DNA of 64,000 nt from Tetrahymena thermophila SB210. Lineage: Eukaryota; Ciliophora; Oligohymenophorea; Hymenostomatida; Tetrahymenidae. The notes below the pieces were generated by a model. It saw nothing but the letters and a program-made list of their open reading frames with translations. It had not been told where the DNA came from and searched no databases. Shown one piece after another: positions 40,001 through 50,845 of the stretch (position 1 is the first letter of the stretch; every line of letters begins with the position of its first letter). Made by a program: the position numbers and the translations under genes. The stretch is from positions 311,479 through 375,478 of the forward strand of contig NW_002476375.1 of NCBI RefSeq assembly GCF_000189635.1, written 5' to 3'.

Positions 40001-43000
40001 TTACAAGAGAATTAGCTGAGAGCTCTCTTTCAGGTCTCTATTTGAGTTTTGAGTTATTAAGGGTCAAATTTTAATTTGAAAGAGTGTTTTACTAGCTGTT
40101 TACAGAAGTGTTTAGTTGATTTAGGTTTGGTTTCATTTAAATGTAATCTGTTTCTAGCTTCTTTTTGATTTCTTCTTGTATCTTCAAGTGATCTTTGAAA
40201 AATCTGCCTGGATTGTAGCTTTCAGGTTCTTAACCACTAGCTTAGTTTTTAGTGTTTTATTTTAAGAATTTCAAATAATTAATATCTAACCCATCCTTCC
40301 CATTTCCTCTTGGTGTTAATGATTTTCCTCCATTTGGTTAACTTTCTCTATATGAAAGATTACCCTATGAAATAGCGTGTTCAATTAGCTATTTACTAGA
40401 GATTAAAGTAGACGATGCATTATTCTAATCAATTAATAAATTTTTATAAGAAGTTGACTCCACTTTAAAATGGTCACTTTACTCGTTACTGTTACTTTAT
40501 TTCTTTTGAAAGTTTAAATCAGGCTGATTTTTTGCTGTAAAAAAGGAATTATTTTATTCTATTCTCTGCAGACTTGGAATGCTTTCTCTATGATTAGAAG
40601 GGTATTTCAGATTAACAGTAATTATTTGAGGTTATTTATTTTGCTATTTATTTTATTGAAGTGATGTATGGATATTTTATGATTAAGGAGTTAACTATTA
40701 ATTTTAATTAGTTTTATGGTTGATAAATATGCTTTAGTTTGTGATACTACGGAATTCTTTAAAAGATTAGTGATTTAACTAAGAATCGAGTGGTTTATTA
40801 GTCTTTTCATCTTCACTTTCTGAGGTAGATGGTTAAAGAAGAGCTTACATCTTCAAATCCTAATTTCTATCATTCTCATTTGAGTCAAATTTTATACCAT
40901 TTCTCCTTGTGTTATTTTACTCTGATATTTTTTATAATTCAATGTTTCTATAGCTGTCAATTCTCTAAATATCTTAGGCATTTTGATTTAAATAATTTTA
41001 TTAGTAACTGTTTTCATAAATATCTCTACTGCTGTATTTTTTTAAAGTTAGGATTTAATTTGCTTTATTGTAGCTAATACTATCTGCATATGTAATTGAA
41101 TGCTCTCTTTTCTAAGAAAGCTATTAATCTTAGCTTCTTTACCCACTTAAGTTAAGAAAAGAGCTATTGTTCGAATTCTTTTCTCTCCAACTCTTATTTA
41201 TCAAATCTCTTGCACTATCTGTTGTAAAAATTCTTTCACGAGTACTTGGGAAGTAATTATTAGATTGAGCGCATCTTTTTTATCTAGTTTTGTGTTTAGT
41301 AGTGCTTACTGGAGAATTAGTACCAAAATTATTGAACCACTCAAGTGTTCCATGATGAGTTTTTATCAACTCAAATAAAGGAATTTAATTATTTTTGCAT
41401 TTTTTGTATTTAATTCCACATTCATAAAGGAGCCTTCTTGTCACTTTGAATTTTTTAATTTCCCTCAAAAACAAGACCTTTAAATTAAAAAATATATTTA
41501 AATTATTTATAAAAATCATATTGATTACATGAGAAACTGGATACTCAGATATTTTTTCTTGGAGATATTCATAAATTTCTTCTTATGATTTTAGCTGTAA
41601 AATATTTTTTTTGTGGACAGACAAAAGGGCTATAACAGCTTTAATGATTATTTTAAATCCTTTAAATATGAAAAGATTTAATATTTTAATCATCAGTTAC
41701 ACATCCAAGTCATTAGCAAAGAAAGAAAGTACCCACCTTTGTATCGTAATTTCATATTAAACACTGAATATTTTCTTATTTTAATTTATTAAAATTATCT
41801 TTTTTGCCTTAAAAATCATATTTAAAATAATACCATGTGATTAAACAAATCTGGAATGAAATTCTTAAAAAAACAAGAAGCCTAAAAAGTGAATAACTCT
41901 AAGTTTTAAAATTAATCAAGAAAAAGAGACGCCAAGTTATATTTTTCAAGAATTTGTTTGGTAACCCAGTAAGTCTCTTCAGGTGGCATAATGCTGAGAA
42001 GGATAGCAGCTATATAATTAATTCCTTGAATGTATCCAAGCTATGAATTAGAGGAAGAAATAGCTTTTAGAATCTAATTCAAACAAATTTTGCTAATAAT
42101 TTAAATAATGTAAGATTAGTTTGCAGAAATAATTAAATCAAATTTAAATCTACTGGATTAAAAATATGTAAAAAATAATAATAAGTATTTCCAAATTAGA
42201 TAAGAAAAGCACTAACTTACTTGCGTACAGATTTAAAGAATTCTTGATCTTAAAATGTGCGTTCAACATCATTTTGAATAACTTCTTCATACTCATTTTT
42301 CAACTTACTGAAATGCTAAAATATAAAAGAGTAGGATGTTATTTATTGCAATAATTGTAAAAGTCAAATTATACCTGAAATTATTAGGTTAATAGCTTCC
42401 TATTTTAGTCGATTTGCATTGCATAATTGAACATGCTTTAATAATATATTATATTTTCCTAATTATATATAAATTTGAAAATTAATACCTCAACATTTTA
42501 ACAGACAAAGTAATAAAAATAGATTGATTATTTTAATATGATATTGCCCTTTTAAGAAGTAACATAAAACTTCGTTACAGAGGCGAATGGATTATAAAGG
42601 AATAATATTAATTTTCTCAATACTAAATTTATTAAATTCTTCTTGGATGAATTGGGCATTCATAAGTTTAATATTTATTATATTTAGAATATTATTTACA
42701 TTAGTAATGAGGAACTCCATTCTACTTTCTATAATAGGCTTAAATTTATTATCACGAAATTATCTTGAGACTTAGAGTAACTTAAAGATTTCTGTAGGTT
42801 AAAGGTAATTAAGCACTAGCTTGAAAAGCATTTCATAGAAAAGTTATTTGTTGTTCTAAGCAGCCATATAGGCCTTTGCTTTGAGATAAATCGATTTATT
42901 ATAGAACTATTCAAGTATTTTCCAAGCTAATTTTGTATTTTTGCATTCATTTAGACCTTTCTCTTTTAAATTTGCTAGGTAGCTGTTACTTTATCATTTC

Positions 43001-43320
43001 AAAAAATAGTAAATTTTTAACGAATTTGCTAAAGCTAAATTGATTTTCATTAAAAGAATTTTGTCAAGAAGAAGTACTTAAATTTAGTTTTGATTATAAA
43101 TTCAATAATTTGCTTACTTATTTAAAGATGGTTTTTCAAGAGAATAGCGTAGCTTCATTTACTAAAATTGGTGATTTGACTCATCAAAATTTTGATCATC
43201 GTAAATGCATTCTGTATTTTGGTTATAATTAGTAGAAATTAAACTTTTCATTGAAACGCTCATATAGGAACCTGCAGCTATATCCTCTTATTTTAAATTC
43301 CTACTACTATCATTTTGCAT
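37032..43320 (-). CDS. TBC-domain Rab GTPase-activating protein with giant N/Q-rich tail
   Basis: Seven exons: 43118-43320, 42571-42988, 42375-42458, 42221-42315, 41834-42092, 41529-41774, 37032-41477, giving 1916 residues. The TBC domain spans about residues 210-440: the arginine-finger motif is VIQNDVERTF (IxxDxxR, Arg254) and the glutamine-finger motif is GYIQGINYIAAILL (YxQG, Gln289), followed by the W-LSFFANDLDV block. Both catalytic residues of TBC RabGAPs are present, so it probably stimulates GTP hydrolysis on a Rab in vesicle traffic. Upstream lies a helical region (residues 70-200). The last exon encodes some 1480 residues without TGA; after about residue 470 these are overwhelmingly Asn, Gln and Ser with long N and Q runs. 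The exon 2/3 splice is the least certain; the 51-nt intron at 41478-41528 is a stopless multiple of three. Short plus-strand ATG frames here are shadows. Confidence 0.85.
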
Positions 43321-45096
43321 ATTTATCATACCTGTTACTATATGTAAATATGTGAGCTAAAATCCTGCTGATGGTTATAACCTTTTAAACTTTGTGCTAT
43401 AAAATAAACAGCTCCCTTTCTAACTAATTAATTTGCTATTTTTGATATTTGTAGTTATAAATTAAAGCTTTTTTAGGATTAATTAAAAATATTACATTCA
43501 AAATGCTATTGATACGAAAACTAAAACGAAATTAACAAAATAAATTTTTGCAAGTAATTAATTAGAGCCTTTATAAATTATTAAATTGAGGATTACATGA
43601 AAAATACAAATTATTAATTAAGCAAAAATACAATGAAAATTTAATTTAGTTCAACTTTTTTAATTGATTCTAATTTACAGAGAGCTGATCTTTTTTTCAA
43701 AATTGATAAACTTTTAAAATCCATGTTCCTTAAAAAATATTTTAATCTCAATTAAATCACACTCATTATTAAAAATTTAAAATTACTTTGATTTGAATTT
43801 AAAAAAAGCTTAATTTCCAATTTTATTTTTGTATTTTGGTATTTTTTGGTAAATTAATTTAAATTTAAAAAAAAAAAATACTTTTTAGAATTAATTCATA
43901 AAAATTAAACTTAAAATATTTTGCTCAATATTTGGAATTACTAATCAATAAATTAGCTTTTAAATTTGAAAATTTTAATTGAAAGTCGATTTGTAATAAA
44001 ATTGTTGAATATATATTTTTTGTTTCTTCTTATTAAAATAACGTTAGATCAAATTAAAATGAAAGATAACCAAACATTATTTTTGAAAAATGGATTGATC
44101 ACATTTAATTCCTATCTTCTCTCAAATTTTAAAAAAATTAAAAAATATAATTTTGCTTTAAATAATTTAACTTTTTATTTATTTATGAATGTAATTTTGT
44201 GCTATTTATTTCCTCATATATATCACTCATTTGGATATTTGGATGAGTAATTTATATTAATTAAATTGTAATTTAATAACTTGATTTATTTGTTTATTTA
44301 TTTATTTAATTTTCGCTCTATGCTTATTTCCTTTTAATGATGACTATCCAAATCAGTGCTTAATAAAATCTTTTAAATCCTATTTCATAGCTTATGAAGA
44401 AGTTTAAAGGGTGAAATAGAACTTGCTATATACTATTTTTAAGCTCCATCTTCTAAATCTATATAGAATCACTCTCTTAAATGTTTTTGCTTGAAAAAAA
44501 ACTATGAATGCTTTATAAAAAGATATGTTTTAATAAAGTAAAAATAATAATTATAATGCTATTTTGTGTGTTCAATGATTGATAGATATTTAGATAGTTA
44601 TTTTAAGTATAAATTTGAGTGAATTGATTGATTGGTATCATGCATATTCAACAAGAGGAAAATAATAATCGAAATTGCAAAATATTTAGTAAGAGAAGAA
44701 TAAGATAATATAAGATGATTTTGTTCCAATTAAGCTTAAGAATAACAATGAAGAATGAATATATTAGTTATCATTTTTATTTGCAATAATACATGAGTAA
44801 AAATGTGTTAGTAGTTAGATGCTAAGTAATTTATTTATAATAATGAATAGCTTTAAATTTGCTTGAAGTATATCTAATGAATATCATTACTATTTCCTAG
44901 ATTTGCTTACTTGAGTCATACCCTAATGATGATTTTCCAAATTAATTTGTAATTAACCTATTTTTTGCTATGCTATTTTAGATTAATGCTAATAAAGATC
45001 ACGACAACCATAATGATATTGCAATTAGCACTTCCTAATTATTCATTTTTGCTATATACTTCAACTACTATTGCTATAATTTTTTAAATTGTTAAA
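43321..45096. other. AT-rich intergenic DNA
   Basis: Upstream of the TBC gene and downstream of the carrier gene. A 94-codon plus-strand frame (43966-44250) is hydrophobic and AT-driven and not supported as a gene. The stretch just downstream of the carrier (44860-45096) is less AT-biased and may be its 3' UTR. Confidence 0.55.
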
Positions 45097-46053
45097 TCAA
45101 ATTTGCCATTCCTTGAGGCCAGCCTTTCTCTTCCAGTCAGAGGTAATTTTATCAGTGATGAAAACGGTAGTCCAAGCATAAAGGAAAGTACGAATGTAGA
45201 AGGCGTAGAAACCAACATAGAAACCGCTAATACCTTCGTGTTAGATTAATTTTTTGGCAGCATCAGCCCAACCAGAATAAGTTAATCTATTTTTAGTAGG
45301 GTCAGCGTTTTGAGCATAGAGACGAGTTCTAATATTATCGAAGGGAAGAGTGGCAACACTACCCCAGAAGGAGGCCCAGAGAAGTGCAGCATATTTATTC
45401 CAGGTCATATCACCAAAAGTAATCCAAATCTTTTCATTTAAATAATCAAAAGGACCAGTCAAACTGATGTTAAGGATGACGGCTCTAAGAACGTTGGCGT
45501 AGGAACCTCTGAAGAGGGCGGCATTACCACCTTCAGTGGCAGCAATCTTGTTGATACCGTCCATTAAACCTTTATATCCCCATCTCCATTCCTTGGGCTT
45601 ACCACCTTCAGCGATGGTACGAGTATTGACTAAATCAGCAGGAGATGTTAAAAATGCAGCCAAACCACCTGCAAAACCAGCGATAACACCCTTTTCTCTA
45701 TGAGAAAGATCATTATGGGCCTTGACTGGCTTGGTTCTATCGTAAATAATCTTATAGGTAAGATTTCTGATGAAGAGGTAGCTCAAACGACCAATTAAGT
45801 GGGACTCAAAACCTTGGTAGAAACCGCGTAATCCGTTACCAGTGGCATGAATCTCACGGAATACTTTGTTGGGATTGATACCCATGTATAAGTTCTTGCT
45901 ACGAATACCAACTCCTTCAGTTCTAATTTGGGATCTTACCTTAACGAATTCGATAGGATAAGTAAGGGCAGCTGAAATAGTATTAACAGATAATGACAAT
46001 CCGATTACTTCAGCTGTTGAGGGCTCCCAGTATCTTTTGTATGAGTAATTCAT
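45097..46053 (-). CDS. Mitochondrial carrier, 2-oxoglutarate/malate type
   Basis: A single exon of 318 residues. The frame passes one in-frame TAA (Gln271) and ends at TGA. It shows three tandem carrier repeats: PIEFVK (residues 33-38), PADLVNTR (138-145) and PFDNIR (237-242) are the P-x-[DE]-x-x-[KR] signatures at the end of each odd helix, with GFYQG, ALFRG and GFYVG in the matching loops. In the second repeat the basic residue is displaced (N143, then R145), as in oxoglutarate carriers, whose second repeat also departs from the consensus; TRTIAEGGKP resembles their RMTADG segment. It is therefore likely an inner-membrane exchanger of dicarboxylates. The codons are strongly biased (CAA for Gln, many GCC/ACC/GGT) compared with neighbours, a sign of high expression. 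No N-terminal presequence, as is usual for the family. Confidence 0.93.
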
Positions 46054-47675
46054 CTCTTTATATTGAAATTGCTTTTATTTTTCTGCTTTACCAAAATTTG
46101 GCTATTCTTCTTTTCCTTCTTCTTAATTTTTCTTTTTGAAATTCTTTCAAAATAATTAAGATATTTCATATAATTTATATCAATCTCCAATACAGTCATT
46201 ATTATTTGCAATCTTTTTTTATTTATTTATAATTAATTGAAATCCTCATTATACTAAGATGTTTCTCTCTCCTCTATCAATCTATTTATCTATATATCAT
46301 TCCCTTTATCTGTCTTTCACTCTAAGCCTATCTAATATTCCTTCTTATCTTCTTTATTATTTTATTTATTTATTTATTGCTAGTTATTTGCAAAAAATAT
46401 TTGATAGCTACTACATACCTACTACCTACTTAATTTTCATTCATTTGTCGCGTTCTTTTCTTTATTTCTTTCATTCTTTTTTTTATTTATTTATTTTTTA
46501 TTGATTTGATATTTCGCATCAATTGATTCATTATATAAAACATTAAATATCTCTTGCATATTTTATTTATGAATGACCTTTATTTATTTCATAGATCAAA
46601 TGCAAATAAATCAATTTATAAAAAAGGATTGCTGAATTATTTATTATTTCTCATTTTATTTTTATTTTTCCCAATCTATTTTTTAACATTCACTTGTTTG
46701 TTCATATTATGTTTTTAGATAATATTTTTAAATAATCAGATCTTCATGATAAAAATGTAGATTTTATTTAATAATATACTTTGTTCTACATTAAATTTGT
46801 ATTTCATTATATTCATTACATATAAGGACTTTGTTTACTTATATATTTACTTATAATAATAGTACAACAATTTTATAAAAAAGAGTATTTTTTATTTGGA
46901 AATATTATCCTTTATTACTTAAGTTAAAAATGTTGTTTTTATGAATTAAAATAAATTAAAGATATTGCATAATCTTTAAAATTAGTTGTAATAAACATTA
47001 TTAAGTAAAAAATTGTTTCCTAATTTAGTTTCTATTAAATAATTACCTCATCATTTAATATAGACCAAGTAAAATAAAATTTATTTTTTTGATAATCATT
47101 TGAAAAATTTACTTAAACATAATATTACTGTTATTGACTTCATCAAAATGTTAAACTAAACTTATTTTGATGCGATTATACCAATTAAATTTAATTTATT
47201 TGGTTGATCTTTAGATAAAATTAACCATTAAATTATTTCAAAATAAAATTTAATTAAAATTTGAATTTTATTTTTAATGAAACTTTTTTAAAAGTTAAAA
47301 TATTTATTGTTTAATTTGAATTAAATTTGTTAATTTAATTATCATTTGTTCAAATTTGAATAAAATCTTTTAGATACTTATTTTGAAATGATGAGCTATC
47401 TATATTGAGATTAAGCAAAATTAGATAATTTATTTACTTAGATTTCAAACTTAAAATATACTTTTGAAGAAAAATAATAATAATAAAATATGGTAGAAAT
47501 ACAAAAATTAAAAAATAGATTGATATACACTTAAAAATAGATGGATGAATAGATAATTGATTAATTATTTGCAAACAAAAGATTGGACATAATTAAATAA
47601 ATAATTTTTTATTTAAAGATTTAACTATTATATTTTATTAATTAATAGATTAAAAGTTAATTATTAAAAAAATGT
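46054..47675. other. AT-rich intergenic DNA with pyrimidine-rich repeats
   Basis: Promoter side of the carrier gene. Bases 46259-46500 are a pyrimidine-rich low-complexity tract (TCTATCTATTTA-type words) that produces an artefactual plus-strand frame. The rest is A/T with no gene. Confidence 0.6.
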
Positions 47676-50311
47676 TCATTTTGCCTTTTTGTTAAGAGCT
47701 GAATTATATATTTTTTTGCATGATTCTAATAAATTTTTAATACCAAATATAACATTTGGGTCTCTTTAGGGTCCGCCCTCTGGGTGGTCGCCAACATAAT
47801 TAAAATCAATATATTTGAAAGCATAAGAATTGTTGGTATTATCAACAATAGCCATAATTGAAGAAGCTATAAACTAACGAGTATTGACATTTTCATGGAA
47901 GTCAAGCAATTCTTCCAAAAATTTAATAAACTCTTAAAGTGGAACAATATTAATCTAATCAAAGTGTGATGTGTTTGAAGAAAAAAGCTTTTTAATATAT
48001 TAATGGATTTCTTTCAATGACAAACAAAGTAGATAGGTTCCTTTCTTCAATATCTCAACAGGGATACCTAAGTCATTTTTTAAAAGTGCACCACTTAGGC
48101 GATATCCGTACTAGCGAGAAGTGCTCTTGGTATCTTTTTTATCTGCTTGCTTTTATTTTTCTGCACTATATGAACTATGAAGTGTTGTGCGACCTAATTT
48201 AAAATCAATAATTGAACCCTTTGATCTTCCAAAATTTAAATTTTCGAGTACAACATATTCATTGTTATTGTAATTTTCAATTCCAATTAATTTTGGTAAG
48301 AATTTCTTGAGTTTTTCATTTTCTTCTTTATATTTTGAATTAGGATTATTCAAGTCTTTATAGAATGCTATTTCATTTTTTTTACATTTTTTCCAAAGCT
48401 AATCACCTTTTATCATGAAGTTTAATTCATGTCCAGCTGATATTTATGATGTCTCAGTAACATTCCTTATCATTTATTTATCAAACTAATTTCCAAACTC
48501 TCCTAACATTTTCCAGTATTAGCCATATTCCTATAAGCATTACTTAACTGCATTAAATCCTACAATATTTGGCTAAATGCGATCCTTTAATTCCTAAATG
48601 CTGCATTTTCTTTATCCCTTTTCCAAAGGAAAAGCTTCTCCTGTTAGTGTTCTAAGAACAGACTCTGCAGCCCAGCTAATACTTTCTAAGTTATATCCTC
48701 CCTCTAATACTACTAATATATTTTTACCATTAGTTATATCCATTAATCTTCTAGTCAAATATCTATATTATTAAAATTTAAATTAAATATATAATATAAT
48801 TTCTTATAAAAATAGATTCATTTTTATTTTTAAACTTTCTTGATTTCTTTTTAGTTAAAGTAATTAGTCTTAAAATAAATGAAAATAAAGTAGCTCTTTT
48901 AAATACAAAGATTTACAATAAGTAAATTCATTTGAAGTCTAATGTTTTTAATTTTAAGTTATAATTAAGATTTAGTCAGTATGTTCTATTTTACAACGCT
49001 TTAAATTAAAATTAAATTCTAAGATTAATAAAGATAGTATTATTAATCAAATTTTGCTGTTTATTTTAAATCCCTCTAAAAAATAGATTTTTGCCCAGCA
49101 AAATAATTAATTAGTAAAATTTAAAGGGCTGATTTAAAAGTACAAATTTGTATTTTATTTATTCTTTAGGGCTATTGAAAAAATTAATAGCTTTACAAAA
49201 AGATTATTTCATTATGATTTTAAAATGATTAATTAATGAATGAATGGAAAATTACGCATATCCTTCATAAGTGAGTTTGCACTGTCCTAATGGATCCCCT
49301 TCAGCAGAATCAAAGCCAGCAGATATCAAAATAAACTCTGGCTGAAACTCTTAAATAATAGGAAAAGCTATTCTTTCAAAAGCATATATATACTCATCAG
49401 TACCTGCAGTGAGTGCATTTTAACTATATCCTATATCCCATGGGATATTTATCTTGAAACCTTTGCCTTCTCCTGATCCGTTATTAGTTACTGAGCCACT
49501 TTGGGGATAGAATGATCCTGTTTTAAAATGATTAATTATTTTTTGTATTTATATGCAAATATCTATAAATAAAGACATATTTAGTTTTATTAAAAAGATA
49601 AAAATTATTTCTTAAAAGTGCCAAAATACAAGCTAAGATATCAAATCAATTTTAGGTAAAATTACCATCGTCATGCCTGTGCATGGATACAAATAGAACG
49701 TTAGGATCATCCTAGAAAATGTGCTAGGTACCATCTCCGTGATGAATATCCCAGTCAAATATAAGAACCTTTTTAACTCCATGATTCTTTTAAAGATATT
49801 TTGCTGCAATTGCTACGTTGTTGAAGAAACAAAATCCTGTACAAACTTTTGATTCACCTGAATGATGACCAGGAGGTCTAATTATGCAGAAAGCGTTTTT
49901 CCATTACTTGCTAATAATTCTATCTACTGATTCGATAACGCCTCCAACACCTAAATATGCTGCATCTTTACTACTCTAATTGAAGTATGTATCAAGCATG
50001 TAGATTTCTTTCTTTTTTGTTTTTTCTGGCCACATGCCTTCAATAAACTCTATATAATTATCATCGTGAGCATATTTTACTATAGATTTTTCGGCTGGTT
50101 TGAGTTTATCTACAATATGGACAAGAGGTGATTTCAGCAACCCTTGGGTTGTTAAATGATTAAATATGCTTTAAAGTCTGGCTGGACATTCAACATGTTA
50201 TCTTACTGATTTGTGTTTTAACTGTTCTAAATCATAAACAACTCCTGTCTGTCCGTTTATATTCAATCCATTGAACTATTCTTCTATACCTTCTATATTA
50301 TCCTGTTGCAT
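47676..50311 (-). CDS. Histone deacetylase fused to inositol polyphosphate kinase
   Basis: Three exons, 49666-50311, 49256-49517 and 47676-48762, giving 664 residues. Residues 20-345 are a class II-type HDAC: ECPARL (41-46), RPPGHH (145-150), GFCFFNN (159-165), [11 protein letters not shown] (186-196), [30 protein letters not shown] (281-293) and LEGGYN (322-327). The Zn ligands (Asp186, His188-type motif, Asp of GFDSAEGD), the active-site HH pair and the catalytic Tyr are present. Residues 411-655 are an IPK-family kinase: [47 protein letters not shown] (PxxxDxKxG core, 487-496), [17 protein letters not shown] (SLL motif) and YIDFNYV...[11 protein letters not shown] (IDF motif). The junction (residues 345-411) lies inside exon 3, so no splice choice creates the fusion. 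It probably acts in the nucleus, coupling inositol phosphate phosphorylation to lysine deacetylation. The 3' intron of 493 nt is unusually long. Confidence 0.93.
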
Positions 50312-50845
50312 AGTTTGTCTGTTTTGGAAATCTAAAAGTAAATAAATAAGTGACTGAGTCCTTTGATTAATCTTGCTTTTTTTTGGCTTTTTTTTTGAGT
50401 TTGAAAAATATCAAAATCTATCTAATTAATCTTATTATTTAAAGTAAATGAATTCAATCTTATCATATGAAATAAATTCTTCTGTAATTAAAAAAGATAA
50501 GTAAGTATTCAAAATTCAATGATGTTTTTAATTATTAATTGATTATGACTCATAATAGATAGAAAAAATGATAATGTTTTTGATTGACTGATTTATTGAT
50601 TAATATCTTAATAGATAAAAAGCAATTAAAAGAACGCAATTTAAAATTACGTAAAAATTTAACATTTTTTATTTATTAATAAGAATAATATCATGTAAGC
50701 ATTAGTTAATAAATAACGATGACAAACGCACTTTAATGATGATTTAAAAATTAATCGAGCTGCGAATTTACTCATTTACATTAATTGCTTCTACATTAAA
50801 TTAAATGATTTATATAACACAAAAGGCAACTATTTCTCAGAGATT
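50312..50845. other. AT-rich intergenic DNA
   Basis: Short spacer between the deacetylase-kinase start and the stop of the surface protein gene, both on the minus strand. No signal recognised. Confidence 0.6.

Noticed and set aside
43966-44250. 94-codon hydrophobic ORF
   Set aside because: AT-driven Leu/Ile/Phe/Asn/Lys composition, no motif, no G/C rise over flanks.
46259-46504. 81-codon Ser/Leu/Tyr-rich ORF
   Set aside because: Produced by a pyrimidine-rich simple-repeat tract; residue content follows the repeat.
48153-48353. Separate small gene inside 47676-48762
   Set aside because: It is the central part of the kinase domain, bounded only by TAA/TAG codons that are sense codons here.
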